NCBI GenBank assembly: GCA_018882645.1
Contig: VERM01000054.1
Location: 1 to 8,570, forward strand
Length of the DNA: 8,570 bases
Direction: 5' to 3'
Origin: Ferruginibacter sp.
GTDB taxonomy: Bacteria > Bacteroidota > Bacteroidia > Chitinophagales > Chitinophagaceae
The position numbers were made by a program, and so were the translations under genes. The notes under the pieces are model-generated. The model worked only from the letters and a program-made list of their open reading frames with translations. It searched no databases and was not told where the DNA came from. Below, piece after piece: positions 1-6,225 of the stretch (the stretch's first letter is position 1; every line of letters starts with the position of its first letter).

Positions 1-1
1 A

Positions 2-1213
2 TCGATGTTTGACGCAGCTTTTAAAAAATACAAGTACACCGGAAAATACAATTACTGTTATTGCACCAAAAGTTCACATTTTTCATTTGTACTCGAAGAG
101 GCATTGAAGAGTGATATTCATCTGGAGACATCCTATGCTTACGATATTGAAATCATCAAAAAACTTTACCAGAAGAAGAAAATCAACAAGGATGTTTTTA
201 TTATCTGTAACGGATATAAGCAAAAGACTTATACCCAGCGTATTGCAGGGTTGCTCAATAGCGGTTTTAAAAATGTAATTCCCATTCTGGACAATACCGA
301 GGAACTAAAGGCCTACATCAAATCTGTGAAGGTGCCTTTCAATCTGGGGATTCGGGTGGCAGCTGAAGAAGAGCCTAATTTTCCTTTTTATACTTCACGG
401 TTAGGCATACGCGCAAAAGACATACTTGAGTTTTATGTCGACAAAATAGAAGGAAACGAGCATCGTTTTCAATTGAAGATGCTGCATATTTTTCTGAATA
501 AAGGGATCAAGGATGATATCTATTACTGGAGTGAGCTGAATAAAGTGATCAATCTGTATTGCCAGTTGAAAAAAATATGTCCGGAGCTGGATTCCATCAA
601 CATCGGAGGCGGCTTTCCGATTAAGCATTCTCTTGGGTTTGAGTACAACTATCAGTTTATGATCAATGAGATTGTGCGCAACATCAAGGCGGCCTGTGTC
701 CGGAATAAAGTGCCTATGCCTCATATCTTTACCGAATTTGGAAGTTATACTGTGGGGGAGAGTATGGCGCATATTTACAGTGTCATTGGACAAAAAATGC
801 AGAATGACAGGGAGACCTGGTATATGATTGACTCTTCATTTATAACCACTTTGCCGGATACCTGGGGCATAGGTGAGAAATTTTTGATGTTGCCGATCAA
901 TAAGTGGGACAATGAATACCAGCGTGTAGTGTTGGGCGGTATAACCTGCGACAGTCATGATTATTATGACTCTGAAGAACATATTAATGAAGTATTTTTG
1001 CCAAAAGTGGATGGCGAGGAGCCGCTTTATGTGGGTTTCTTTCATACAGGAGCCTATCAGGATCAGATCAGCGGTTATGGAGGGATTAAGCATTGCCTGA
1101 TACCTTCTCCCAAGCATATCATTGTAGGCCATGATAAAAATGGCAAACTTGTCGACTGGGTCTATGCCAAAGAGCAGACAGCCCAGAGTATGTTGAAGAT
1201 ATTGGGGTATTGA
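2..1213 (+). CDS. speA: Arginine decarboxylase, PLP-dependent fold type III, 5' truncated by window edge
   Basis: The enzyme decarboxylates arginine to agmatine, the entry step of polyamine synthesis, in the cytoplasm. The frame is open to the left edge, so the ATG at position 5 is probably an internal Met. Bacteroidota homologues are, from memory, about 460 residues, so roughly 60 N-terminal residues lie outside. Numbering from that Met, the PLP lysine is K22 in NYCYCTKSSHF, the phosphate-binding glycine loop is GGGFP at 201-205, TEFGSYTVGES lies at 243-252, and the C-terminal substrate/dimer motif CDSHDYY is at 315-321 followed by HTGAYQ at 347-352. These are the landmarks of the alanine-racemase-fold decarboxylases. 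The close match to the Bacteroidota speA form is from memory. Diaminopimelate or ornithine decarboxylase are related alternatives but fit the flanking residues less well. No polyamine partner gene is visible downstream. Confidence 0.9.
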   Translation, partial: SMFDAAFKKYKYTGKYNYCYCTKSSHFSFVLEEALKSDIHLETSYAYDIEIIKKLYQKKKINKDVFIICNGYKQKTYTQRIAGLLNSGFKNVIPILDNTEELKAYIKSVKVPFNLGIRVAAEEEPNFPFYTSRLGIRAKDILEFYVDKIEGNEHRFQLKMLHIFLNKGIKDDIYYWSELNKVINLYCQLKKICPELDSINIGGGFPIKHSLGFEYNYQFMINEIVRNIKAACVRNKVPMPHIFTEFGSYTVGESMAHIYSVIGQKMQNDRETWYMIDSSFITTLPDTWGIGEKFLMLPINKWDNEYQRVVLGGITCDSHDYYDSEEHINEVFLPKVDGEEPLYVGFFHTGAYQDQISGYGGIKHCLIPSPKHIIVGHDKNGKLVDWVYAKEQTAQSMLKILGY

Positions 1214-1234
1214 ACCGCTTTGCGTTGTTTGGTT

Positions 1235-1247
1235 GGCGCGGAGCGCC
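1235..1247 (+). terminator. GC-rich hairpin after speA, possible terminator
   Basis: A perfect 5-bp stem, GGCGC (1235-1239) pairing with GCGCC (1243-1247), closes a GGA loop 22 bases after the speA stop. The following bases are GTTTGTGG, which is T-rich but not a true U-tract, so termination would be weak. The position after the gene end is what one expects of a terminator. It could also be a chance palindrome at the edge of the repeat region. Confidence 0.35.
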
Positions 1248-1248
1248 G

Positions 1249-1287
1249 TTTGTGGTTTGTGGTTTTTAGTTTGTGGTTTGTGGTTTT
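1249..1287 (+). repeat. 7-bp tandem repeat, consensus TTTGTGG
   Basis: Five in-phase 7-bp units run from 1249 to 1283. Four are exactly TTTGTGG (1249, 1256, 1270, 1277) and the middle one (1263) is TTTTTAG. A partial sixth unit follows. The pattern is two exact units, one variant, two exact units and a variant start, which suggests duplication of a 21-bp block (1249-1269 against 1270-1287). It abuts the 8-bp array on its right. The function is unknown; TTTG happens to match the -33 element of Bacteroidota promoters. Confidence 0.8.
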
Positions 1288-1294
1288 CAACCTC

Positions 1295-1358
1295 TTAACC
1301 CCCTAAATACCTAAATACCTAAATACCTAACCCCCTAAAACCCTTAAACCTCTAAACT
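1295..1358 (+). repeat. Degenerate 8-bp tandem repeat, C-rich on the + strand (CTAAAYMC-like)
   Basis: Eight 8-bp units keep phase without indels. They are TTAACCCC at 1295, three exact CTAAATAC units at 1303, 1311 and 1319, then CTAACCCC at 1327, CTAAAACC at 1335, CTTAAACC at 1343 and TCTAAACT at 1351. A still weaker unit may start at 1287. The array resembles CCCTAAA-type telomeric DNA in composition only. It ends 7 bases before the start codon of the bacilliredoxin gene, so it may be transcribed in that gene's 5' leader. With the 7-bp array and the hairpin it fills nearly the whole 152-base spacer. Confidence 0.75.
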
Positions 1359-1365
1359 CAATCAT

Positions 1366-1782
1366 ATGTATCCAGCTGAAATTGTCATTCCGATGAAGGA
1401 AGAACTGACAGAAAATGGTTTTAAAGAATTATTGACTCCGGCAGATGTTGATCAGGTGCTGTCTCAGAAGGGAACTGCACTCGTGATGATTAATTCTGTG
1501 TGCGGTTGCAGTGCCGGTACGGCAAGGCCCGGTGTGTTAAGGGCTGTTGTAACCAGTCCTAAAAAGCCGGATTATATTACTACTACTTTTGCGGGTTTTG
1601 ATGTGGATGCGGTAAGAAAAGTAAGAGAGTATCTTTTGCCTTATCCGCCCTCGTCTCCTGCGATAGCGCTTTTTAAGGACGGGCAATTGGTGCACATGAT
1701 AGAACGGCATCACATTGAAGGGAGGAGCGCACAAGTCATCGCCGACAATTTAATCGGCGCATTTGAAACCCATTGTCAGTAA
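1366..1782 (+). CDS. BrxA/BrxB-family bacilliredoxin (YphP/YqiW family)
   Basis: This is a 138-residue cytoplasmic thioredoxin-fold protein. In Firmicutes, members remove bacillithiol from mixed disulfides on oxidised proteins, and many Bacteroidota carry them too. The N-terminus MYPAEIVIPM is the family's standard opening and fixes the ATG. The CGC redox motif is C46-G47-C48 within NSVCGCSAGTARPG. The thioredoxin-like cis-proline is probably P98 in PPSSPAIALFK, and HHIEGR at 115-120 is also conserved. A third cysteine, C137, sits next to the C-terminus. The length is close to the usual 136-145. The start has no Shine-Dalgarno sequence; a C/A-rich repeat array lies just upstream. The lgt gene begins 39 bases downstream, so the two could be cotranscribed. 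The substrate thiol in this organism is inferred only. Confidence 0.9.
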   Translation: MYPAEIVIPMKEELTENGFKELLTPADVDQVLSQKGTALVMINSVCGCSAGTARPGVLRAVVTSPKKPDYITTTFAGFDVDAVRKVREYLLPYPPSSPAIALFKDGQLVHMIERHHIEGRSAQVIADNLIGAFETHCQ

Positions 1783-1821
1783 TGAACTGTATTAATTATA
1801 TGGACTAACTAAAATTTTTAC

Positions 1822-3144
1822 ATGTATCCCAACTTATACTATGTTTTTAAGGACTGGTTTGGTGTAGAATGGAACTCTCTAAAGTTCCTCAATACATTCG
1901 GACTCTTGGTCGCCATCAGTTTCATCATTGCTGCCTGGCTGCTTTCTCTCGAATTAAAAAGAAGAGAGAAGCAAGGCTTACTGCTGCCTAAGGAGCAAAA
2001 CATTGTAGTGGGTAAGCCGGCATCTTTAATTGAATTGCTGACAAACGCAATAATTGGTTTCCTTTTTGGGTTTAAATTTTTGGGTTTATTGTTTGATAAA
2101 CCCGAATCCATTTCAGCACAAGCATACATATTTTCCGGACAAGGAAGTGCGGTTGGCGGTATTTTTCTCGCCACTCTGCTCGCCGGTATAAAATGGTGGG
2201 AGAAAAATAAACAGAAACTGAAAGAGCCTGAAAAAAGAATCATTAGGGTTTGGCCACATGACAGGATAGGTGATATTGTGGTATTGGGGCTTGTGTTTGG
2301 TATTTTGGGTGCAAAACTATTTGATAATCTTGAGCACTGGGATGAATTCTGGGCTGATCCAATAAGGCGATTATTTTCGCAAAGTGGACTTGCTTTCTAT
2401 GGCGGCCTTATTCTTGCTACAGTCGCAATATCATGGTATTCAATATCTAAGGGCATTAAGCTTAAATATTTAGTTGATGCGGCAGCTCCGGCGCTGATGT
2501 TTGCTTATGCAGTAGGCAGGCTGGGTTGTCAGATCTCAGGAGACGGGGATTGGGGTATTTACAATAGTGCATATATCAGCGACAATGGGGGCAATGTGAG
2601 TCTTGCTAAACCCGGAGAATTCGAGCGTGCGCTGGAAGCTAATAAGACCTATTTTCTGGAGGGTAAAGTTGTGTCAGACTCCGGCTTAAGATATGTAACA
2701 GACAGGATTTATCCGACATTGAGTGATGTTCCGCATCGATCATTCAAGGGGCCATCTTTTTTACCGAACTGGTTTTTTGCGTACAGTTATCCTCAAAATG
2801 TCAATGATGATGGTATCATTATACCCGGGATAAAGGACGATCACAGAAGCGTATTGCCGCAACCGGTTTTTCCTACGCCTTTGTATGAAACTATTCTCTG
2901 TACTTTCCTGTTTTTTGTATTTTGGTTTATTCGGAAAAAGATAAAAACACCTTTGGTGATTTTTTCCATTTATTTGATATTTAACGGATTGGAGCGATTG
3001 CTCATTGAAAGCATAAGAGTGAATGATTTGCATAATTTCATGGGAATTAAAGCTACACAGGCAGAGTTTATTGCTTTGTTGTTGATATTGACAGGGGCTT
3101 TTTTGCTGGGATTCGCAAAGTCGATTAGTCGATTAGTCGATTAG
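1822..3144 (+). CDS. lgt: Prolipoprotein diacylglyceryl transferase (Lgt family), enlarged form
   Basis: Lgt transfers diacylglycerol from phosphatidylglycerol to the lipobox cysteine of prelipoproteins in the inner membrane. The protein has 440 residues against about 260-290 for typical Lgt. Hydrophobic segments lie near residues 23-44, 72-92, 108-125, 152-168, 186-206, 218-236, 355-373, 378-392 and 413-432. Family landmarks are SGLAFYGG at 188-195 (Y where the E. coli enzyme has the essential H103), GRLGCQISGDGDWG at 232-245 containing the key arginine, FPTPLYE at 350-356 (canonical HPSQLYE) and NGLERLLIESIRV at 388-400. About 105 residues separate the last two conserved blocks from the arginine motif, a hydrophilic insertion of probably 60 residues. 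The last seven residues and the stop are encoded by the 8-bp repeat array. There is no clear Shine-Dalgarno site. Activity is inferred from motifs; a divergent paralogue is possible. Confidence 0.85.
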   Translation: MYPNLYYVFKDWFGVEWNSLKFLNTFGLLVAISFIIAAWLLSLELKRREKQGLLLPKEQNIVVGKPASLIELLTNAIIGFLFGFKFLGLLFDKPESISAQAYIFSGQGSAVGGIFLATLLAGIKWWEKNKQKLKEPEKRIIRVWPHDRIGDIVVLGLVFGILGAKLFDNLEHWDEFWADPIRRLFSQSGLAFYGGLILATVAISWYSISKGIKLKYLVDAAAPALMFAYAVGRLGCQISGDGDWGIYNSAYISDNGGNVSLAKPGEFERALEANKTYFLEGKVVSDSGLRYVTDRIYPTLSDVPHRSFKGPSFLPNWFFAYSYPQNVNDDGIIIPGIKDDHRSVLPQPVFPTPLYETILCTFLFFVFWFIRKKIKTPLVIFSIYLIFNGLERLLIESIRVNDLHNFMGIKATQAEFIALLLILTGAFLLGFAKSISRLVD

Positions 3145-3368
3145 ACGATTAGTCGATTAGACGATTGGACGATTAGTCGATTAGACGATTAGGCGATTTG
3201 TCGATTGGACGATTAGTCGATTTGTCGATTAGGCGATTTGTCGATTAGACGATTAGACGATTAGTCGATTTGTCGATTAGACGATTAGGCGATTTGTCGA
3301 TTAGACGATTAGACGATTAGTCGATTAGGCGATTTGTCGATTAGACGATTAGTCGATTTGCCGATTAG
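3121..3368 (+). repeat. 31-unit 8-bp tandem array, consensus NCGATTNG
   Basis: I counted 31 consecutive 8-bp units with no insertion, deletion or phase change. Positions 2-6 (CGATT) and 8 (G) are the same in all 31. All variation is at position 1 (T 15, A 11, G 4, C 1) and position 7 (A 22, T 7, G 2). A decayed unit, CCGTTGGT, follows at 3369. All four units starting with G (3193, 3233, 3289, 3329) are GCGATTTG and each is followed by a T-starting unit. Bases 3226-3270 match 3282-3326 exactly, so blocks of units have been duplicated. The first three units are coding, providing the end of lgt. The remaining array fills the spacer to yajQ. Stops occur in both strands, so it encodes no peptide. 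It has no spacers, so it is not CRISPR. Confidence 0.97.
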
Positions 3369-3375
3369 CCGTTGG

Positions 3376-3383
3376 TATATTTT
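3376..3383 (+). promoter_or_regulatory. Possible -7 promoter element for yajQ
   Basis: TATATTTT matches seven of eight positions of the Bacteroidota -7 consensus TAnnTTTG, 35 bases before the yajQ start. The nearest upstream TTTG, a candidate -33 element, is inside the repeat array at 3357-3360, but the spacing of 15 bases is shorter than the usual 19 or so. The stretch is AT-rich, so a chance match is quite possible. Confidence 0.3.
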
Positions 3384-3418
3384 ATCTATCATTAAATAAT
3401 AAAAAAGAAAACATTACT

Positions 3419-3910
3419 ATGGCATCATTTGATATGGTCAGCAAGGTAGATCTGCAAACGTTGGATAATGCAGTAAATGTTGTTAACAAAGAAATTACCA
3501 ATCGATATGATTTTAAAGGATCTCATGTGGTAATTGATCTGAATAAAAAAGAATTCAAAATCAGCCTGGAGGCCGACAGTGAAATGAAAATTCAGCAAAT
3601 CGTAGATGTCTTGATCAGCAGAAGCATCAAACAGGGATTGGCTGCGGAAGTATATGATCTCAGTAAAGAGCCTTTCGTAAGCGGGAAGGTGACCAAAAAG
3701 GAAGTCCCTGTCAGAAACGGCATCAAGCAGGAAGATGCCAAGAAAATTGTAAAACTGATTAAAGACAGCGGACTAAAAGTGCAGGCAGCGATCATGGATG
3801 ATATCGTTCGCATAACAGGTAAAAAAATCGATGATTTACAGGATGTTATACAGCTTAGCAAGACCTGGAACCTTGGTATTGCCCTCCAATACGTAAATAT
3901 GAAGTCGTAG
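3419..3910 (+). CDS. yajQ: YajQ-family nucleotide-binding protein (DUF520)
   Basis: This 163-residue soluble protein belongs to the YajQ family, which has two ferredoxin-like domains and the expected length. Family members bind nucleotides, and Xanthomonas and Pseudomonas homologues bind cyclic di-GMP; the role in Bacteroidota is not established. The N-terminus MASFDMVSKVDLQTLDNAVN matches the standard family opening and fixes the ATG. Conserved blocks are NRYDFKGS at 28-35, SRSIKQGL at 67-74 and TGKKIDDLQDVIQ at 133-145. The gene is isolated between the tandem array and rpmE2, with 87 bases to the next gene. The sequence before the start is A-rich (AAAAAAGAAAAC) with no real Shine-Dalgarno site, as is normal in this phylum. 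Identification is strong, cellular function uncertain. Confidence 0.93.
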   Translation: MASFDMVSKVDLQTLDNAVNVVNKEITNRYDFKGSHVVIDLNKKEFKISLEADSEMKIQQIVDVLISRSIKQGLAAEVYDLSKEPFVSGKVTKKEVPVRNGIKQEDAKKIVKLIKDSGLKVQAAIMDDIVRITGKKIDDLQDVIQLSKTWNLGIALQYVNMKS

Positions 3911-3942
3911 TTATATTGAAGGGATTTCCAAAATAAAAGCCC

Positions 3943-3950
3943 TATATTTG
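3943..3950 (+). promoter_or_regulatory. -7 promoter element for rpmE2
   Basis: TATATTTG is an exact match to the Bacteroidota -7 consensus TAnnTTTG and lies 48 bases before the rpmE2 start. A TTG at 3916-3918 is the best candidate -33 element, but its 24-base spacing is longer than usual. Transcription would begin around 3955-3960, just before the leader hairpin at 3965. Confidence 0.6.
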
Positions 3951-3964
3951 CACTCCAAAAAACC

Positions 3965-3982
3965 GTACGGCAAAATCCGTAC
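3965..3982 (+). promoter_or_regulatory. Leader hairpin upstream of rpmE2
   Basis: GTACGG (3965-3970) pairs perfectly with CCGTAC (3977-3982) around the six-base loop CAAAAT. It sits 15 bases before the rpmE2 start and close to the predicted transcription start, so it would form at the 5' end of the mRNA. The first arm is part of the palindrome CCGTACGG (3963-3970), so a protein-binding site is an alternative. Autoregulatory leaders are common for ribosomal protein genes. That this one is a leader regulator is inference. Confidence 0.4.
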
Positions 3983-3997
3983 ATTAAATTAAAAATT

Positions 3998-4252
3998 ATG
4001 AAAGAAGGAATTCACCCCAAAACTTACAGAAAAGTAGTATTCAAAGACATGAGTAACGGATACACCTTTCTGAGCAGATCAACAGCGAATAGTTCCGAGA
4101 CGATTCAATGGGAAGACGGTCAGGAATATCCTGTGATCAAACTTGAGATATCCAACACCTCTCATCCATTTTACACCGGTAAAAATGTATTGGTGGATAC
4201 AGCAGGTCGTATTGACAAGTTCAAAAAACGTTACGAGAAAAAAGCAAAATAA
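3998..4252 (+). CDS. rpmE2: 50S ribosomal protein L31, type B
   Basis: This 84-residue protein of the large ribosomal subunit helps bridge the subunits. The opening [19 protein letters not shown] and the middle block [20 protein letters not shown] are typical of type B L31. It contains no cysteine, so the zinc-binding motif of type A L31 is absent; this is the paralogue that needs no zinc and is the usual sole L31 in Bacteroidota. The lysine-rich C-terminus ([10 protein letters not shown]) fits rRNA binding. It is a single-gene transcription unit by appearance: promoter box at 3943, leader hairpin at 3965 and intrinsic terminator at 4271. The start follows an A/T-rich stretch with no Shine-Dalgarno site. 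Confidence 0.96.
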   Translation: MKEGIHPKTYRKVVFKDMSNGYTFLSRSTANSSETIQWEDGQEYPVIKLEISNTSHPFYTGKNVLVDTAGRIDKFKKRYEKKAK

Positions 4253-4270
4253 TTTTTTCAAATGGAATGC

Positions 4271-4301
4271 AAGCCTGCTCATTACAAAGCAGGCTTTTTT
4301 T
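4271..4301 (+). terminator. Rho-independent terminator after rpmE2
   Basis: AAGCCTGCT (4271-4279) pairs perfectly over 9 bp with AGCAGGCTT (4288-4296) around an 8-base loop, and a run of seven T follows (4295-4301). It starts 19 bases after the rpmE2 stop. The A-rich base of the stem also makes it partly bidirectional, but no gene converges on it here. It separates rpmE2 from the downstream gene group. Confidence 0.93.
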
Positions 4302-4362
4302 ATTCAGTTTCGTTTGTGAATCAAAATCATCCCAAACCAATAAAAGTGTTATTTTTAACCTG

Positions 4363-5406
4363 ATGAATCTTTATCTAGACGAGCGCAGAATACGGCATCT
4401 GCTATTCCCATTCACCCATATCCGAAACGTGGCTGATATTCGTGTGGGCATTCTTACCATAAGAGAAAAATGGGAAATACTTTTGCGTGAGGATCATCCG
4501 GTTATAACAACAGAGCATCCTTTATCGGACAGCATTATTGTTCCCGCGAATATTATTCCCACAAAAGATAATTACAGGCAAATATTATCTTCGGCTAAAA
4601 AAGAGGAGGAATGGTCTGTGACTGAAGATATCAAATACATTGATCATCCCTGGAATATTTTTCAATTCAATGACTGGGCTTTGCGAAAAGATTTTGAACT
4701 ATTAACCCATAACAGAAAATCTTCGACAATACCCGATATCGTTCATTGTGTCAATAAAAAAGATATTTTCATTGAAGAAGGAGCCATCATTCATTTTTCG
4801 TCCCTCAATGCGGAAGCAGGTCCTGTTTATATTGGTAAAAACACATTGATCATGGAAGGTGCATTGATTCGCGGTCCGTTTTCATTGGGAGAAAAAAGTG
4901 TAGTGAAGATGGGCGCTAAAATTTATGGGGCCACCACAACCGGAGTCCATTGTGTACTGGGAGGTGAAATTAAGAATTCAGTTTTTTTTGATTACAGCAA
5001 CAAAGCGCATGACGGTTATCTGGGTGACAGCGTAATCGGTTCCTGGTGTAATCTTGCCGCAGGTACCACAAACAGCAATGTGAAAAATAACAGTTCTGAA
5101 GTATATTTTTCTTCTCCCTCAGGTAAATCATCTGTTTCAGCCGGTACAAAAGCCGGTTTACTTATGGGTGATTACAGTAAAACTTCAGTGAACACAGCTT
5201 TCCATACCGGAAGTGTCGTTGGTATTTGTAGCAATGTTTTTGGGAATGTTGTTCCCGATAAACACATCCCCAATTTCAGTTGGGGAAGCGAACGCTATCA
5301 TTCTGATAAGCTGATAAGGGATATAGGAAACTGGAAGAAGATGAAGCAGAAAGAAATTACACAGGAGGAAATCAATATGATTAACACTTTATACAATCAA
5401 CTTTAA
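4363..5406 (+). CDS. GlmU-like sugar nucleotidyltransferase / acyltransferase (left-handed beta-helix)
   Basis: I chose the ATG at 4363 (347 residues). The frame is open back to 4267, but that extension overlaps the terminator and is not protein-like, and MNLYLDERRIRHLLFPFTHI matches the family's opening. The N-terminal part (about 1-125) contains the RNVADIRVGILTIREKWE block of the NTP_transf_4 type found in Bacteroidota, without the LxxGxGTRM loop of canonical GlmU. Residues about 135-300 form hexapeptide repeats of a left-handed beta-helix. KAHDGYLGDSVIG at 214-226 (H216) and the GTTNSN motif at 234-239 correspond to the acetyltransferase site of GlmU. The likely role is UDP-N-acetylglucosamine supply for the envelope, with the exact substrate inferred. 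No convincing promoter box was seen in 4302-4362. The tpiA gene follows after 22 bases. Confidence 0.85.
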   Translation: MNLYLDERRIRHLLFPFTHIRNVADIRVGILTIREKWEILLREDHPVITTEHPLSDSIIVPANIIPTKDNYRQILSSAKKEEEWSVTEDIKYIDHPWNIFQFNDWALRKDFELLTHNRKSSTIPDIVHCVNKKDIFIEEGAIIHFSSLNAEAGPVYIGKNTLIMEGALIRGPFSLGEKSVVKMGAKIYGATTTGVHCVLGGEIKNSVFFDYSNKAHDGYLGDSVIGSWCNLAAGTTNSNVKNNSSEVYFSSPSGKSSVSAGTKAGLLMGDYSKTSVNTAFHTGSVVGICSNVFGNVVPDKHIPNFSWGSERYHSDKLIRDIGNWKKMKQKEITQEEINMINTLYNQL

Positions 5407-5428
5407 AACAAACACAAACATTTCAAAG

Positions 5429-6193
5429 ATGCGTACACAAATTGCTGCAGCCAACTGGAAAATGAATTTAAGTATCGAGCAAGCGGAATCATTAACGGAT
5501 CAGCTTATTGCAGGCGAAATCCATACATCTGCCCATCAGCTTGTCTTACTGGCCGTTCCTTTTCCATATCTGTTAACAGTAAAAAATAAAATCAGCAAGC
5601 AATCCGGAGTATATGTTGCGGCTCAAAACTGTGCCTCAACCACAAATGGTGCATACACAGGTGAAGTCAGTGCAGAAATGCTAAAGGGTATGGGTATCTC
5701 ATATGTGATCATCGGACACAGTGAAAGAAGGGAGTATTATCATGAAAACAATCAAATTCTTGCCGCTAAAGTAAATATGGCTTTGGAATATGGAGTTCAG
5801 CCTGTTTTTTGTTGCGGTGAACCATTGTCTGTAAGAGAAGCAGGTACACAAAACAGTTATGTAGAGACGCAGTTGAAGGAAAGTCTTTTTCATCTGGATA
5901 AAGAAAAATTGCGCCATTTTATCATTGCCTATGAACCCATTTGGGCTATTGGAACGGGGAAGACAGCTACCAGTGATCAGGCACAGGATATGCACGCACA
6001 TATTCGGAAAGTGATTGCGGACTATGTGGGCGGGGAAATCGCAGACACGGTTTCCATTTTATACGGCGGAAGTGTAAAAGCTGCCAATGCCGCAGAAATT
6101 TTTGGAAAAAAAGATGTGGATGGCGGTTTGGTTGGCGGTGCCAGTCTTGTTGCGTCGGAGTTTAATGTCATCATCAACAGTCTGAAACAATAA
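5429..6193 (+). CDS. tpiA: Triosephosphate isomerase
   Basis: The enzyme interconverts dihydroxyacetone phosphate and glyceraldehyde 3-phosphate in glycolysis and gluconeogenesis; it is a cytoplasmic TIM-barrel dimer. All catalytic landmarks are present: N9 and K11 in AANWKMN, the electrophilic H97 in GHSERR at 96-101, the base E169 in AYEPIWAIGTGK at 167-178 with the mobile loop, and the phosphate-binding LYGGSV at 211-216 and DGGLVGGASL at 231-240. The length of 254 matches the usual 250. The start is fixed by MRTQIAAANWKMN. It lies 22 bases after the GlmU-like gene and 32 bases before the flippase gene, with no terminator in either gap, so cotranscription is likely. Nothing is unusual about the protein. 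Confidence 0.98.
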   Translation: MRTQIAAANWKMNLSIEQAESLTDQLIAGEIHTSAHQLVLLAVPFPYLLTVKNKISKQSGVYVAAQNCASTTNGAYTGEVSAEMLKGMGISYVIIGHSERREYYHENNQILAAKVNMALEYGVQPVFCCGEPLSVREAGTQNSYVETQLKESLFHLDKEKLRHFIIAYEPIWAIGTGKTATSDQAQDMHAHIRKVIADYVGGEIADTVSILYGGSVKAANAAEIFGKKDVDGGLVGGASLVASEFNVIINSLKQ

Positions 6194-6225
6194 GCTGAAT
6201 TTAATTCTTTACTTACCTCAATTGA

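Noticed and set aside
401..1132. Minus-strand open frames across speA
   Set aside because: They overlap a strongly conserved gene, and their translations show no recognisable domains. They are shadows.
1295..1350. True telomeric DNA of a linear replicon
   Set aside because: It is short, degenerate and internal, with genes on both sides. The likeness to CCCTAAA is compositional.
3121..3368. CRISPR array
   Set aside because: Units are 8 bp and contiguous with no spacers, and no cas genes are present. It is a simple tandem array.
3121..3368. Repeat protein encoded by the array
   Set aside because: The TAG in most units and TAA on the opposite strand stop every frame within a few units.
4267..4362. 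N-terminal extension of the GlmU-like protein from the ATG at 4267
   Set aside because: The extra 32 codons lie across the rpmE2 terminator and give a sequence unlike the family. The ATG at 4363 gives the expected start.
5363..5406. AGGAGG followed by an in-frame ATG at 5379, as an internal start
   Set aside because: The bases are ordinary codons of the GlmU-like protein, only nine codons remain before the stop, and Bacteroidota rarely use such sites.
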